Source of the DNA: Planctomycetota bacterium
Lineage (GTDB): Bacteria > Planctomycetota > Phycisphaerae > UBA1845
Reading direction: 5' to 3'
Assembly (NCBI GenBank): GCA_022566435.1
Contig: JADFIX010000357.1
Coordinates: 1 to 5,356 of the forward strand
Length of the DNA stretch: 5,356 nucleotides
The position numbers were made by a program, and so were the translations under genes. Position 1 is the stretch's first letter. Each line of letters opens with the position of its first letter. The notes beneath the pieces were generated by a model. The model did no database searches, was not told the DNA's origin, and was given only the letters and a program-made list of their open reading frames with translations. This document shows, one piece after another, positions 1 to 4,081 of this stretch.

Positions 1-89
1 TTACTTTTCGCTATCGTGGCGAGTCTTCGATACTTGGCGGCGAGGTTTAACTTAGTCTGCAAAAGATTGTCTTTCTGTCCTGTCGTCAT
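1..89 (-). CDS. Small basic protein, N-terminal part only (runs off left edge)
   Basis: An ATG at 89 opens a frame of 29 codons that is still open at the window edge. It is preceded at good spacing by AGGAGAG, the clearest Shine-Dalgarno sequence in the window. The peptide starts MTTGQKDNLLQTKLNLAAKY and is rich in Lys, Arg, Leu and Ala, with no hydrophobic segment, which suggests a short helical, possibly nucleic-acid-binding protein. I do not recognise a family. No complete core site lies between this gene and the one before it, and it has its own ribosome binding site, so it may be an old cassette whose attC was lost or a gene beyond the end of the array. The frame is too short to judge function. 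The call rests on the start codon, the ribosome binding site and the same strand as the array. Confidence 0.6.
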   Translation of the reverse strand, partial: MTTGQKDNLLQTKLNLAAKYRRLATIAKS

Positions 90-94
90 GGTTT

Positions 95-101
95 CTCTCC
101 T
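95..101 (-). promoter_or_regulatory. Ribosome binding site of the left-edge gene
   Basis: AGGAGAG on the minus strand lies five bases before the ATG at 89. It stands out because the other array genes show no comparable Shine-Dalgarno sequence before their starts. It fixes the start of the partial gene. Confidence 0.6.
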
Positions 102-115
102 GAAAAATGTTGGCC

Positions 116-138
116 TGTTTGTGCGGCGGTTAACGCCA
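116..138 (-). repeat. Half attC site (R''/L'' arm only)
   Basis: On the minus strand the stop codon of the upstream gene sits inside GTTAACCGCCGCACAAAC, which has the layout of the left arm of the other sites (AAC, then CGCAC). The right arm with a GTTRRRY core is absent before the next start, only about 40 bases on. The plus-strand word TTTGTGCGGCGGTTA (118-132) recurs exactly at 4066-4080, which supports reading this as an attC arm and not chance. Confidence 0.5.
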
Positions 139-465
139 GCCAACCCTGTCACCTTCGATGCCGAGACCGAGAACCTCGCTCCATTCTCCATTGTGATGCG
201 CGCGAAATCGAATGCCCGGTTCCATGATGTCATCGAGGATTCTATCCGCCGCGTCTTGAGCCTCTTCGTTGTATTCTTCGGAGTCATTTGCGAGGCGAGA
301 CAGTTCCGCCTCTTTGTCGAATAGCGGCTTGAATTCGCCGAACGCTGAATTCGGTGTCAAGTATCCGACGAACCAAGGAAAGTCACATTCATTTGGAGCG
401 AGGGTGACGACACCAAGGCAAACATCGCCCCGAAAAAAGTCAAACTTGCGAGGTTTTGATGGCAC
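130..465 (-). CDS. Cassette-encoded hypothetical protein, 111 aa, acidic
   Basis: I place the start at the GTG at 465, eight bases after the core site GTTGGGC (473-479). A longer frame opening at 498 would read through that core. The protein begins VPSKPRKFDFFRGDVCLGVV, is acidic overall, has no signal peptide or membrane segment, and is probably cytoplasmic. Visible features are a Trp/Phe-rich stretch (CDFPWFVGYLTP, about residues 28-39), a Glu/Asp-rich helical middle, and a C-terminal GEWSEVLGLGIEGDRVGW that looks like beta strands. I do not recognise a named family. The stop TAA overlaps the left arm of the following half attC. No regulatory signal is visible, and expression presumably depends on readthrough from upstream cassettes. 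Confidence 0.75.
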   Translation of the reverse strand: MPSKPRKFDFFRGDVCLGVVTLAPNECDFPWFVGYLTPNSAFGEFKPLFDKEAELSRLANDSEEYNEEAQDAADRILDDIMEPGIRFRAHHNGEWSEVLGLGIEGDRVGWR

Positions 466-472
466 GTGAGTC

Positions 473-683
473 GCCCAACGGAAAGCGTGAGCCGTCACCG
501 CCGTGGCGACGACAGAGATTATTGAACAACAGCCAGCTTACCAAATCGACGCCGCAGGAAGCAAAAGGCAAAGTTGGCTCCACTGCGGCGAATCGGGTGG
601 TGCGGACCCGCACGTACGGTGGTGTTGGGGTCGGGCGGGGAAACCCGTCCGGCTACCTAATTTGGTTGCCGCGTCGCTTAGGA
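473..683 (-). repeat. attC site interrupted by a group II intron tail
   Basis: The right core is GTTGGGC (473-479, minus). The left core is a degenerate CTTAGGA on the plus strand (677-683), just after the stop of the upstream gene. The internal hairpin GTCGCC ACGG CGGTGAC near the right core matches the GTCGC...GCGAC hairpins in sibling sites, and TTTGGTAAGCTG matches the 3420-3565 site. An 8-bp inverted repeat, CGCCGCAG (550-557) with CTGCGGCG (583-590), abuts the intron remnant at 591-661. Without the remnant the site would be about 140 bp, in line with its neighbours (135-147 bp). Confidence 0.65.
591..661 (+). mobile_element. Group II intron 3' tail (domains V-VI), 5'-truncated
   Basis: GCACGTACGGTGGTGTTGGG (611 onward, allowing one shifted base) resembles the 3' half of a bacterial group II intron domain V. 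It is followed by a domain VI-like hairpin, CCGGACGGG/CCCGTCCGG type, closed by a GAAA loop (632-652). The end is CTACCTAAT, with a candidate branch-point A at 655, seven bases from the presumed 3' end T661. The 5' half of domain V (591-600) pairs poorly with its partner, so the catalytic core is probably dead. There is no maturase frame and no 5' intron sequence. The remnant lies in the plus strand inside the attC site, opposite to the cassette genes. The shared 27-base core recurs at 4037-4063. The left boundary is approximate. Confidence 0.65.
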
Positions 684-695
684 CAAGCAATCTAA

Positions 696-1001
696 TTACT
701 CTCCGTTTCCGTCCAGCTCCCAGAACATCTTGCGACGGAATTTCGACGGATAGTTCTCTCTGTATGTGGCTCTATCGGCCGCTATGTTGAAATTGTAGAC
801 GCGACCAGGATCAGAGGGATCGCTTCTCCAATCAGAGACCCTCATACCAGATGGGAGTTGAGTAGCGCGCTCCATCATTTGCATACATTCTTCATTCAGG
901 TCAACAACCTCGGTAGCTAACCGGCTACGATCTACGCACCAACCAATGCACGCAGCTATCAGAGCGGTTACCAATAAAAGATTCGAGAGTGAAAACTTCA
1001 T
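696..1001 (-). CDS. Membrane-anchored hypothetical protein, 101 aa, planctomycete-type N-terminus
   Basis: The ATG at 1001 lies ten bases after the core GTTGGGC (1012-1018). A longer frame from 1058 would read through the attC and is rejected. The start MKFSLSNLLLVTALIAACIG is a hydrophobic segment (about residues 4-21), followed by W-C-V-D-R-S-R-L. This pattern (FSL..LLL...A..A...GW..D+) is very frequent at the start of planctomycete proteins with a short anchor or signal segment, and it is my main taxonomic clue. The rest is a short hydrophilic domain (residues 25-101), rich in charged residues and with no motif I recognise. It presumably lies outside the cytoplasmic membrane. The stop TAA is followed after about a dozen bases by the degenerate left core of the next attC. 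Function unknown. Confidence 0.75.
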   Translation of the reverse strand: MKFSLSNLLLVTALIAACIGWCVDRSRLATEVVDLNEECMQMMERATQLPSGMRVSDWRSDPSDPGRVYNFNIAADRATYRENYPSKFRRKMFWELDGNGE

Positions 1002-1011
1002 AGCTTCGCCC

Positions 1012-1158
1012 GCCCAACGGAACGCGAGGCCGTCACCGGACCGTCCAGTTAGGACCACGCTTGAATCAGCATTTCATTCTATCGAAGGTTGGCCACGTAA
1101 CGCAAAGACCAAGGTGATTCGAGCAAAGCGAGAACCCAGCGGCCCCGCGCTGTTGTGC
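1012..1158 (-). repeat. attC site, 147 bp
   Basis: On the minus strand the left arm is GCACAACAGCGCG (R'' 1152-1158, one mismatch to RYYYAAC) and the right arm is CTCGCGTTCCGTTGGGC (R' 1012-1018). Reduced palindromic symmetry inside, and its position exactly between two genes with starts close to the right core, match the other sites. Confidence 0.65.
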
Positions 1159-1167
1159 GACCGGCAA

Positions 1168-1491
1168 TCAGCATTCGGCTGATGTCAGTCCGTGCTTGCG
1201 AGCGAGATTGCCAATCACGGGCACAAGTGCCTCGACACGTGAATAACCCATGTTGTAAACAATGGCGCACGGATAGGGTTCCAGGATGTATGACTCACCG
1301 TCAACCGAAGGGCCAACCGTAGAATCGACATCGGCAACAAATGACGAAAAATCGTGTTCGCACATTGCCGGATGCGATTCCGATTCGACGAAAGCGGACA
1401 TAACGTCGCCGTACTTAGTCTTTAGCTTTCGTCGCTTGGCCGACGTGTCGTAGTCTTCTGTCCATTTCCAAACAACGAGGTTGAAGCTCAT
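1168..1491 (-). CDS. Cassette-encoded hypothetical protein, 107 aa
   Basis: The start is the ATG at 1491, eleven bases past the core GTTGGGC (1503-1509). The frame opening at 1533 would include the core and is rejected. The protein begins MSFNLVVWKWTEDYDTSAKR, with a strand-like VVWKW segment and then a basic helix. It ends VPVIGNLARKHGLTSAEC. The layout (a short N-terminal strand with W-K-W, a Ser/Asp-rich middle, a C-terminal helix and 'ARKHGLT') recalls small proteins of about 110 residues with a C-terminal 'A+.HGL' motif, some of which occur in toxin-immunity neighbourhoods. That comparison is from memory and is inference. No signal peptide or membrane helix is present. It stands alone in its cassette and the stop TGA lies about ten bases before the left attC core. 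Confidence 0.75.
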   Translation of the reverse strand: MSFNLVVWKWTEDYDTSAKRRKLKTKYGDVMSAFVESESHPAMCEHDFSSFVADVDSTVGPSVDGESYILEPYPCAIVYNMGYSRVEALVPVIGNLARKHGLTSAEC

Positions 1492-1502
1492 TGAGATACG
1501 TC

Positions 1503-1592
1503 GCCCAACGGGATCGCAAAGTCGCCGCCGCACGCTGCGACAAGAGACAGCCTGTGCACGCGAGTCATTTTAGCAGACGCAGGATGTTCGTC
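1503..1592 (-). repeat. attC site, about 90 bp
   Basis: The right arm TTTGCGATCCCGTTGGGC (R' 1503-1509) is clear. The segment GTGCACAGGCTGT followed by a GTCGC...GCGAC hairpin matches the site at 2204-2338. The left core is my weakest assignment: GACGAAC (1586-1592) is the only AAC-ending heptamer at a sensible place. Confidence 0.55.
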
Positions 1593-1613
1593 GATTGAAT
1601 CGCGGGAAAGGCA

Positions 1614-2153
1614 CTAGCGCTGCTTGCGCTTTTCGCGTTTCGCGATCAGGTCGTCGGGCGGGTCTGCCAAATCGAGGACGATGGTTCGTTTTTCGCTGTA
1701 ATAATTGGGAAGACCCAGCAGGTGCTCAAAGTTCCCGTCATTCATCAGCACCATTAAGAGAATCGTCGACGGTCTTTGGTTGTAGCCGTTATCACCGTGA
1801 AGCCAGCGAAGACCGCCGCATTCGACATGAATCGTGAACTCACCGTCGCGCATCAATTGAGGATTCCGCCGCTCGTAGCCAACTCGCCCATACCTATGAA
1901 ATTCCTTGCGGTCGTTTTTGCTTCCGAAGTACATCGTCGGATCAACATAATAACCAACGCTGATGATCTCCTTGCCGGGCGGAGGAATCAACGTAACGCG
2001 AATCGCATGTTCGCCTGACCAACCTTCCGGGTTCCAATACGACCAGATCGAATACGCACAGTATCCACCCGCGAGTAGGATTACGGCGAGGGTCGCGGCA
2101 GCAATCCATCGCAACCGAGAGCGGCGTCTTGGTCGTTTGGTTTTCTGGTTCAT
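1614..2153 (-). CDS. Single-pass membrane protein with exported domain, 179 aa
   Basis: I chose the ATG at 2153 (MNQKTKRPRRRSRLRW). A TTG at 2180 in the same frame is possible, but it would only lengthen the basic N-terminus. Residues 3-15 are strongly basic and precede a hydrophobic helix at about residues 16-37 (WIAAATLAVILLAGGYCAYS), so the protein should be anchored with its C-terminal 140 residues outside the cytoplasm. That domain has alternating strands (AIRVTLIPPPGKEIISVGYY) and an aromatic, glycine-rich middle (GGLRWLHGDNGYNQRPS). The tail KREKRKQR is unusually basic for an exported end. I do not recognise a family. This is the largest single-gene cassette here, flanked by attC on both sides, with about 50 bases between the core and the start. 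Confidence 0.75.
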   Translation of the reverse strand: MNQKTKRPRRRSRLRWIAAATLAVILLAGGYCAYSIWSYWNPEGWSGEHAIRVTLIPPPGKEIISVGYYVDPTMYFGSKNDRKEFHRYGRVGYERRNPQLMRDGEFTIHVECGGLRWLHGDNGYNQRPSTILLMVLMNDGNFEHLLGLPNYYSEKRTIVLDLADPPDDLIAKREKRKQR

Positions 2154-2203
2154 GTAGGCCAAGCAGTGGCTGAAAGACAACTCAGAAAAACTTCGTCATT
2201 TCC

Positions 2204-2338
2204 CCACAACCGGTCGCCGCTGGTTGCGACGGGAAACAGGCTGTGCAAATGTTCATGTTACCAGATGAAGGCGCGCTGCCAAACATTCAAGGCGATTCGG
2301 CATGGATGCCGAACTCTGCGGCTAGTGCGCTGTTGGGC
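2204..2338 (-). repeat. attC site, 135 bp
   Basis: The left arm on the minus strand is GCCCAACAGCGCAC (R'' 2332-2338, a perfect RYYYAAC). The right core is GTTGTGG (2204-2210), degenerate. Internal hairpins are TTCGGCAT/ATGCCGAA (2296-2313) and GTCGC...GCGAC. A 35-bp block (2286-2320) recurs with one mismatch at 3513-3547 in another attC. Confidence 0.7.
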
Positions 2339-2357
2339 TGCATGACTCAGAAACGAC

Positions 2358-2465
2358 TCAGCCCTTTCGTAAGATGGGCAGGAAGACTTCGGGACCAAGC
2401 CGAATGAGGTCGCGCCACACGGCAACGCGCTGGCCAGCAATATAGCGGGAAAGGAACGGCCCCAT
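2358..2465 (-). CDS. Very small cassette ORF, 35 aa
   Basis: An ATG at 2465, seven bases after the core GTTGGCC (2473-2479), opens a 35-codon frame ending with TGA at 2358-2360. The next attC begins 19 bases later. The peptide starts MGPFLSRYIAGQRVAVWRDL and ends in LPILRKG, which suggests an amphipathic helix with Trp and basic residues. The position and spacing match the longer cassette genes exactly, which is the main argument that it is real. It resembles the N-terminal part of a longer helical protein, so it may be the surviving fragment of a shortened cassette gene. I cannot name the family. The whole cassette is only about 270 bp. An alternative frame across 2258-2512 runs through both attC arms and is less likely. 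Confidence 0.5.
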   Translation of the reverse strand: MGPFLSRYIAGQRVAVWRDLIRLGPEVFLPILRKG

Positions 2466-2472
2466 CTTGATC

Positions 2473-2560
2473 GGCCAACGGTTCCGCTTGTTCGACGCGA
2501 TGCCTGCGACATCTGGCACGTCGAATGTCAAGTTGATTCTATATCACGACGCGGTTCGTA
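2473..2560 (-). repeat. attC site, 88 bp
   Basis: The right core is GTTGGCC (2473-2479). The left core is probably TACGAAC (2554-2560), overlapping the last codons of the upstream gene. The segment CCGCGTCGTGATATAGAATC, together with GTCGC, GGCA and CGCGT further along, is shared with the intron-bearing site at 3950-4081, so the two are sister sites. Confidence 0.6.
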
Positions 2561-2906
2561 CCATTTGCTTTACCGTTCGCCACTGCCCGCGAACCAGGAA
2601 CCGTCCCGGTATGAATGCGGCAGGGTACTTCCAACGTCGCGACAACCGTTCGAGTATCGCATCCTGTAACGAATCGAGATCAAACCCGGCCCATTCACCC
2701 GCGACGCTCCACATGTTAGCGATGAGAACAGGATACACCTCACCAAACATGATTTGATCGAGTTCAGAGGCAGAATACGGTGACGATCGCAACACGTTTG
2801 CGATGCGTTTATGGTCGTCCGACTCAAGTTCCGTATCAAGATAGAACTCAGACATAGCGTCCCAAACCGGACGTCGGTTTTTCAGGTCGTCAGTTGGATT
2901 CTTCAT
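2544..2906 (-). CDS. DUF7079-like protein, 120 aa
   Basis: The protein begins MKNPTDDLKNRRPVWDAMSE and continues with FYLDTELESDDHKRIANVL, then FGEVYPVLIANMWSVAGEWA. The run 'RRPVW-A-S-.-FLDTEL', a 'ASP[YF]S..EL..I...EVYPV' block and 'SVAGEWAGF' is what I remember of the DUF7079 family, which is found scattered among bacteria, often in toxin-immunity-like or cassette contexts. Its function is unknown. The length fits a full family member (about 110-130 aa). It is soluble and mostly helical. The start lies four bases after the stop of the preceding gene (2911-3408) with no attC between, so the two probably share a cassette and are cotranscribed. The last codons and stop overlap the left arm of the following attC. 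Family identification is from memory of the motif. Confidence 0.8.
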   Translation of the reverse strand: MKNPTDDLKNRRPVWDAMSEFYLDTELESDDHKRIANVLRSSPYSASELDQIMFGEVYPVLIANMWSVAGEWAGFDLDSLQDAILERLSRRWKYPAAFIPGRFLVRGQWRTVKQMVRTAS

Positions 2907-2910
2907 TCGA

Positions 2911-3408
2911 CTAACGTCTCACGACGGTTCCGCCGTACTCGGCGGTTTCACGTTTTGAGGTACGGAGATTCAAACGGTTCAACGAACAAGCCAGAACGCC
3001 TCGCGAAGTCGGCACGCCCACATACATGTAGTAGTCATAGCCAAAGTGCAGAAACGCGTTGTCGGCAACAAGACGACACCAGATCGACGACCGTAGATTG
3101 AGTCGAGCAATATCCGCGACTTCAAGCAACGAGCACTCGCGACCGTCGTCTAGCGACAATTCCGAGTTGGCGTAACTGCCGTGGTTTTCAAACGAGCAAA
3201 TCGCCAGCGATTCGACTCCAGTTTCCGCGAGGAACGCCAAAGCAGAGGCAACGTAGGCATTCTCGACAGCGAGATACTCTGAAGCAGTCAAAACGGTGCC
3301 GCTGAAGGTGCTACCAATGTCACCGACGCAAATCCAGTCGTCACGAGTGAATGCTCCGGAGCTTTTGCGATACCGTGGGTCATACTTCGTGACGCGATAT
3401 TGGTGCAT
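2911..3408 (-). CDS. Cassette-encoded hypothetical protein, 165 aa
   Basis: The ATG at 3408 is eleven bases beyond the degenerate core GTTCGTC (3420-3426). The protein begins MHQYRVTKYDPRYRKSSGAF, followed by TRDDWICVGDIG. A helical middle (LAVENAYVASALAFLAETGV) leads to an aromatic C-terminal block, NAFLHFGYDYYMYVGV (about residues 117-132). I recall small conserved proteins with the same arrangement, an 'HQYRVTKY.P' start and a 'FHFG.DYYMY.G' block, in scattered bacteria, but I cannot name a family or a function. There is no signal peptide or membrane helix. The DUF7079-like gene follows after four bases. As a possible stable pair, they could act together, but that is only inferred from spacing. 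Confidence 0.8.
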   Translation of the reverse strand: MHQYRVTKYDPRYRKSSGAFTRDDWICVGDIGSTFSGTVLTASEYLAVENAYVASALAFLAETGVESLAICSFENHGSYANSELSLDDGRECSLLEVADIARLNLRSSIWCRLVADNAFLHFGYDYYMYVGVPTSRGVLACSLNRLNLRTSKRETAEYGGTVVRR

Positions 3409-3419
3409 CAGCTTGGAGC

Positions 3420-3565
3420 GACGAACGGTATCGCATCGCCGTCGCCGCAGGTTGCGACATCAAACGGCTTTGCATGAGTTCAGTTTACCAAATGCTGGAC
3501 CGTTACTACACGTTCAAGGCGATTCGGCAAGGATGCCGAACTCTGCGCTCGGTGCGTTGTTGGCC
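3420..3565 (-). repeat. attC site, 146 bp
   Basis: The left arm is GGCCAACAACGCACC (R'' 3559-3565). The right arm is GATGCGATACCGTTCGTC, with degenerate R' GTTCGTC (3420-3426). CGCA in the left arm and TGCG in the right arm are complementary, as expected for L''/L'. Hairpins TTCGGCA/TGCCGAA (3523-3540) and GTCGC...GCGAC are present. It shares 34 of 35 bases with 2286-2320. Confidence 0.7.
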
Positions 3566-3582
3566 GACATGACGCGAATCGT

Positions 3583-3927
3583 CTATTCGCTGCTGGATGC
3601 CCGAAAGTGTTCCTTCAGCCTATCACCGAATACCTTGCTCATCGACGTCCGTTGTTGCACGGCCTCATGGGCAAGCGAATCGACGTCAAGTCCGGCCAAG
3701 TCAACAGCGTTTATCAACCGCCAATCCGCATCCGCCCCAACACTGAGAGACGTCTTCATGGCTTCTGCGCACGCTTGGATGTCGCCCCCCGCTAGGTAGT
3801 GTGCTTCAAGGTCCTTGACAGATATCGTACCTCCCGCGTCTTCAATCGTTGATAGGGCACGTGATACTTTAGACGGGGGCACTTTTCGGAACCACATGCC
3901 GAGTCGGTCAAGAATCGAAATAGGCAT
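3583..3927 (-). CDS. FloA/YqfA flotillin-like fragment, 114 aa
   Basis: I place the start at the ATG at 3927 (MPISILDRLGMWFRKVPPSK). A TTG at 3972 would sit inside the attC. The stretch KVPPSKVSRALSTIEDAGG, then LEAHYLAGGDI and NAVDLAGLDV, lines up with the start of the SPFH region of FloA (UPF0365). There I recall 'R+V.PS+.V..LI.A++AGL.IT...LEAHYLAGGNV', followed by 'A.DLAGRDV'. FloA is a membrane-anchored scaffold of about 330 residues with an N-terminal membrane hairpin. Here the hairpin and everything after the early SPFH part are missing, and the tail EHFRASSSE is unrelated. The gene is therefore a free-standing soluble fragment of about 70 recognisable residues. It has the spacing of an intact cassette gene, so it could be a domesticated fragment that interferes with or caps flotillin assembly. 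That role is inference. Confidence 0.7.
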   Translation of the reverse strand: MPISILDRLGMWFRKVPPSKVSRALSTIEDAGGTISVKDLEAHYLAGGDIQACAEAMKTSLSVGADADWRLINAVDLAGLDVDSLAHEAVQQRTSMSKVFGDRLKEHFRASSSE

Positions 3928-3949
3928 CGGCAAAGAAAAGTTTGAGTTC

Positions 3950-4081
3950 ACACAACAATTTCGCTCATTCAACGCGGTGCCAGCGACACCAGCAACGTCA
4001 CGATGATTCTACATCAGGACGCGGTGGTGGTGGGGCCGGGCGGGGAAACCCGTCCGGCTACCTGATTTGTGCGGCGGTTAC
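3950..4081 (-). repeat. attC site interrupted by a group II intron tail
   Basis: The right arm GAGCGAAATTGTTGTGT ends in a degenerate core (3950-3956). The left arm GGTAACCGCCGCACAAA (about 4066-4081) matches the half site at 116-138. The middle, CCGCGTCCTGATGTAGAATC, matches the site at 2473-2560. Removing the intron tail at 4022-4066 leaves about 87 bp, the size of that sister site (88 bp). Confidence 0.6.
4022..4066 (+). mobile_element. Group II intron 3' tail (domain VI), 5'-truncated
   Basis: This holds the same domain VI hairpin as 632-652 (GAAA loop, 9-bp stem with one G-U pair), followed by CTACCTGAT, with a candidate branch A at 4060 and a 3' end at T4066. Twenty-seven bases (4037-4063) are identical to 632-658. 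Upstream, only CGGTGGTGGTGGGG remains of the domain V end. The 5' edge is ambiguous because GCGGTGGT occurs on both sides of the join. The element has the same strand and the same relation to the attC left arm as the first copy. Confidence 0.65.

Noticed and set aside
16..324. Plus-strand frames in the array (also 503-790, 3296-3799 and 3942-4214)
   Set aside because: They overlap better-supported minus-strand genes and cross attC sites, with no ribosome binding site or recognisable protein.
466..498. Extended N-termini for the cassette genes (also at 1002-1058, 1492-1533 and 3928-3972)
   Set aside because: The extra codons read through the attC core (GTTGGGC and relatives). Starts just after the core match cassette organisation better.
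3555..3565. Assignment of the intron tails to the known class C-attC group
   Set aside because: Those introns are known to use a TTGTT-type target in the attC bottom strand. The word TTGTTGG does occur here at 3557-3563, but it is unoccupied, and the two tails sit at a different point of the site. The 5' part needed to classify them is missing.
1..4081. CRISPR array
   Set aside because: The repeated units are imperfect palindromes of 88-147 bp separated by genes, not short identical repeats with uniform spacers.
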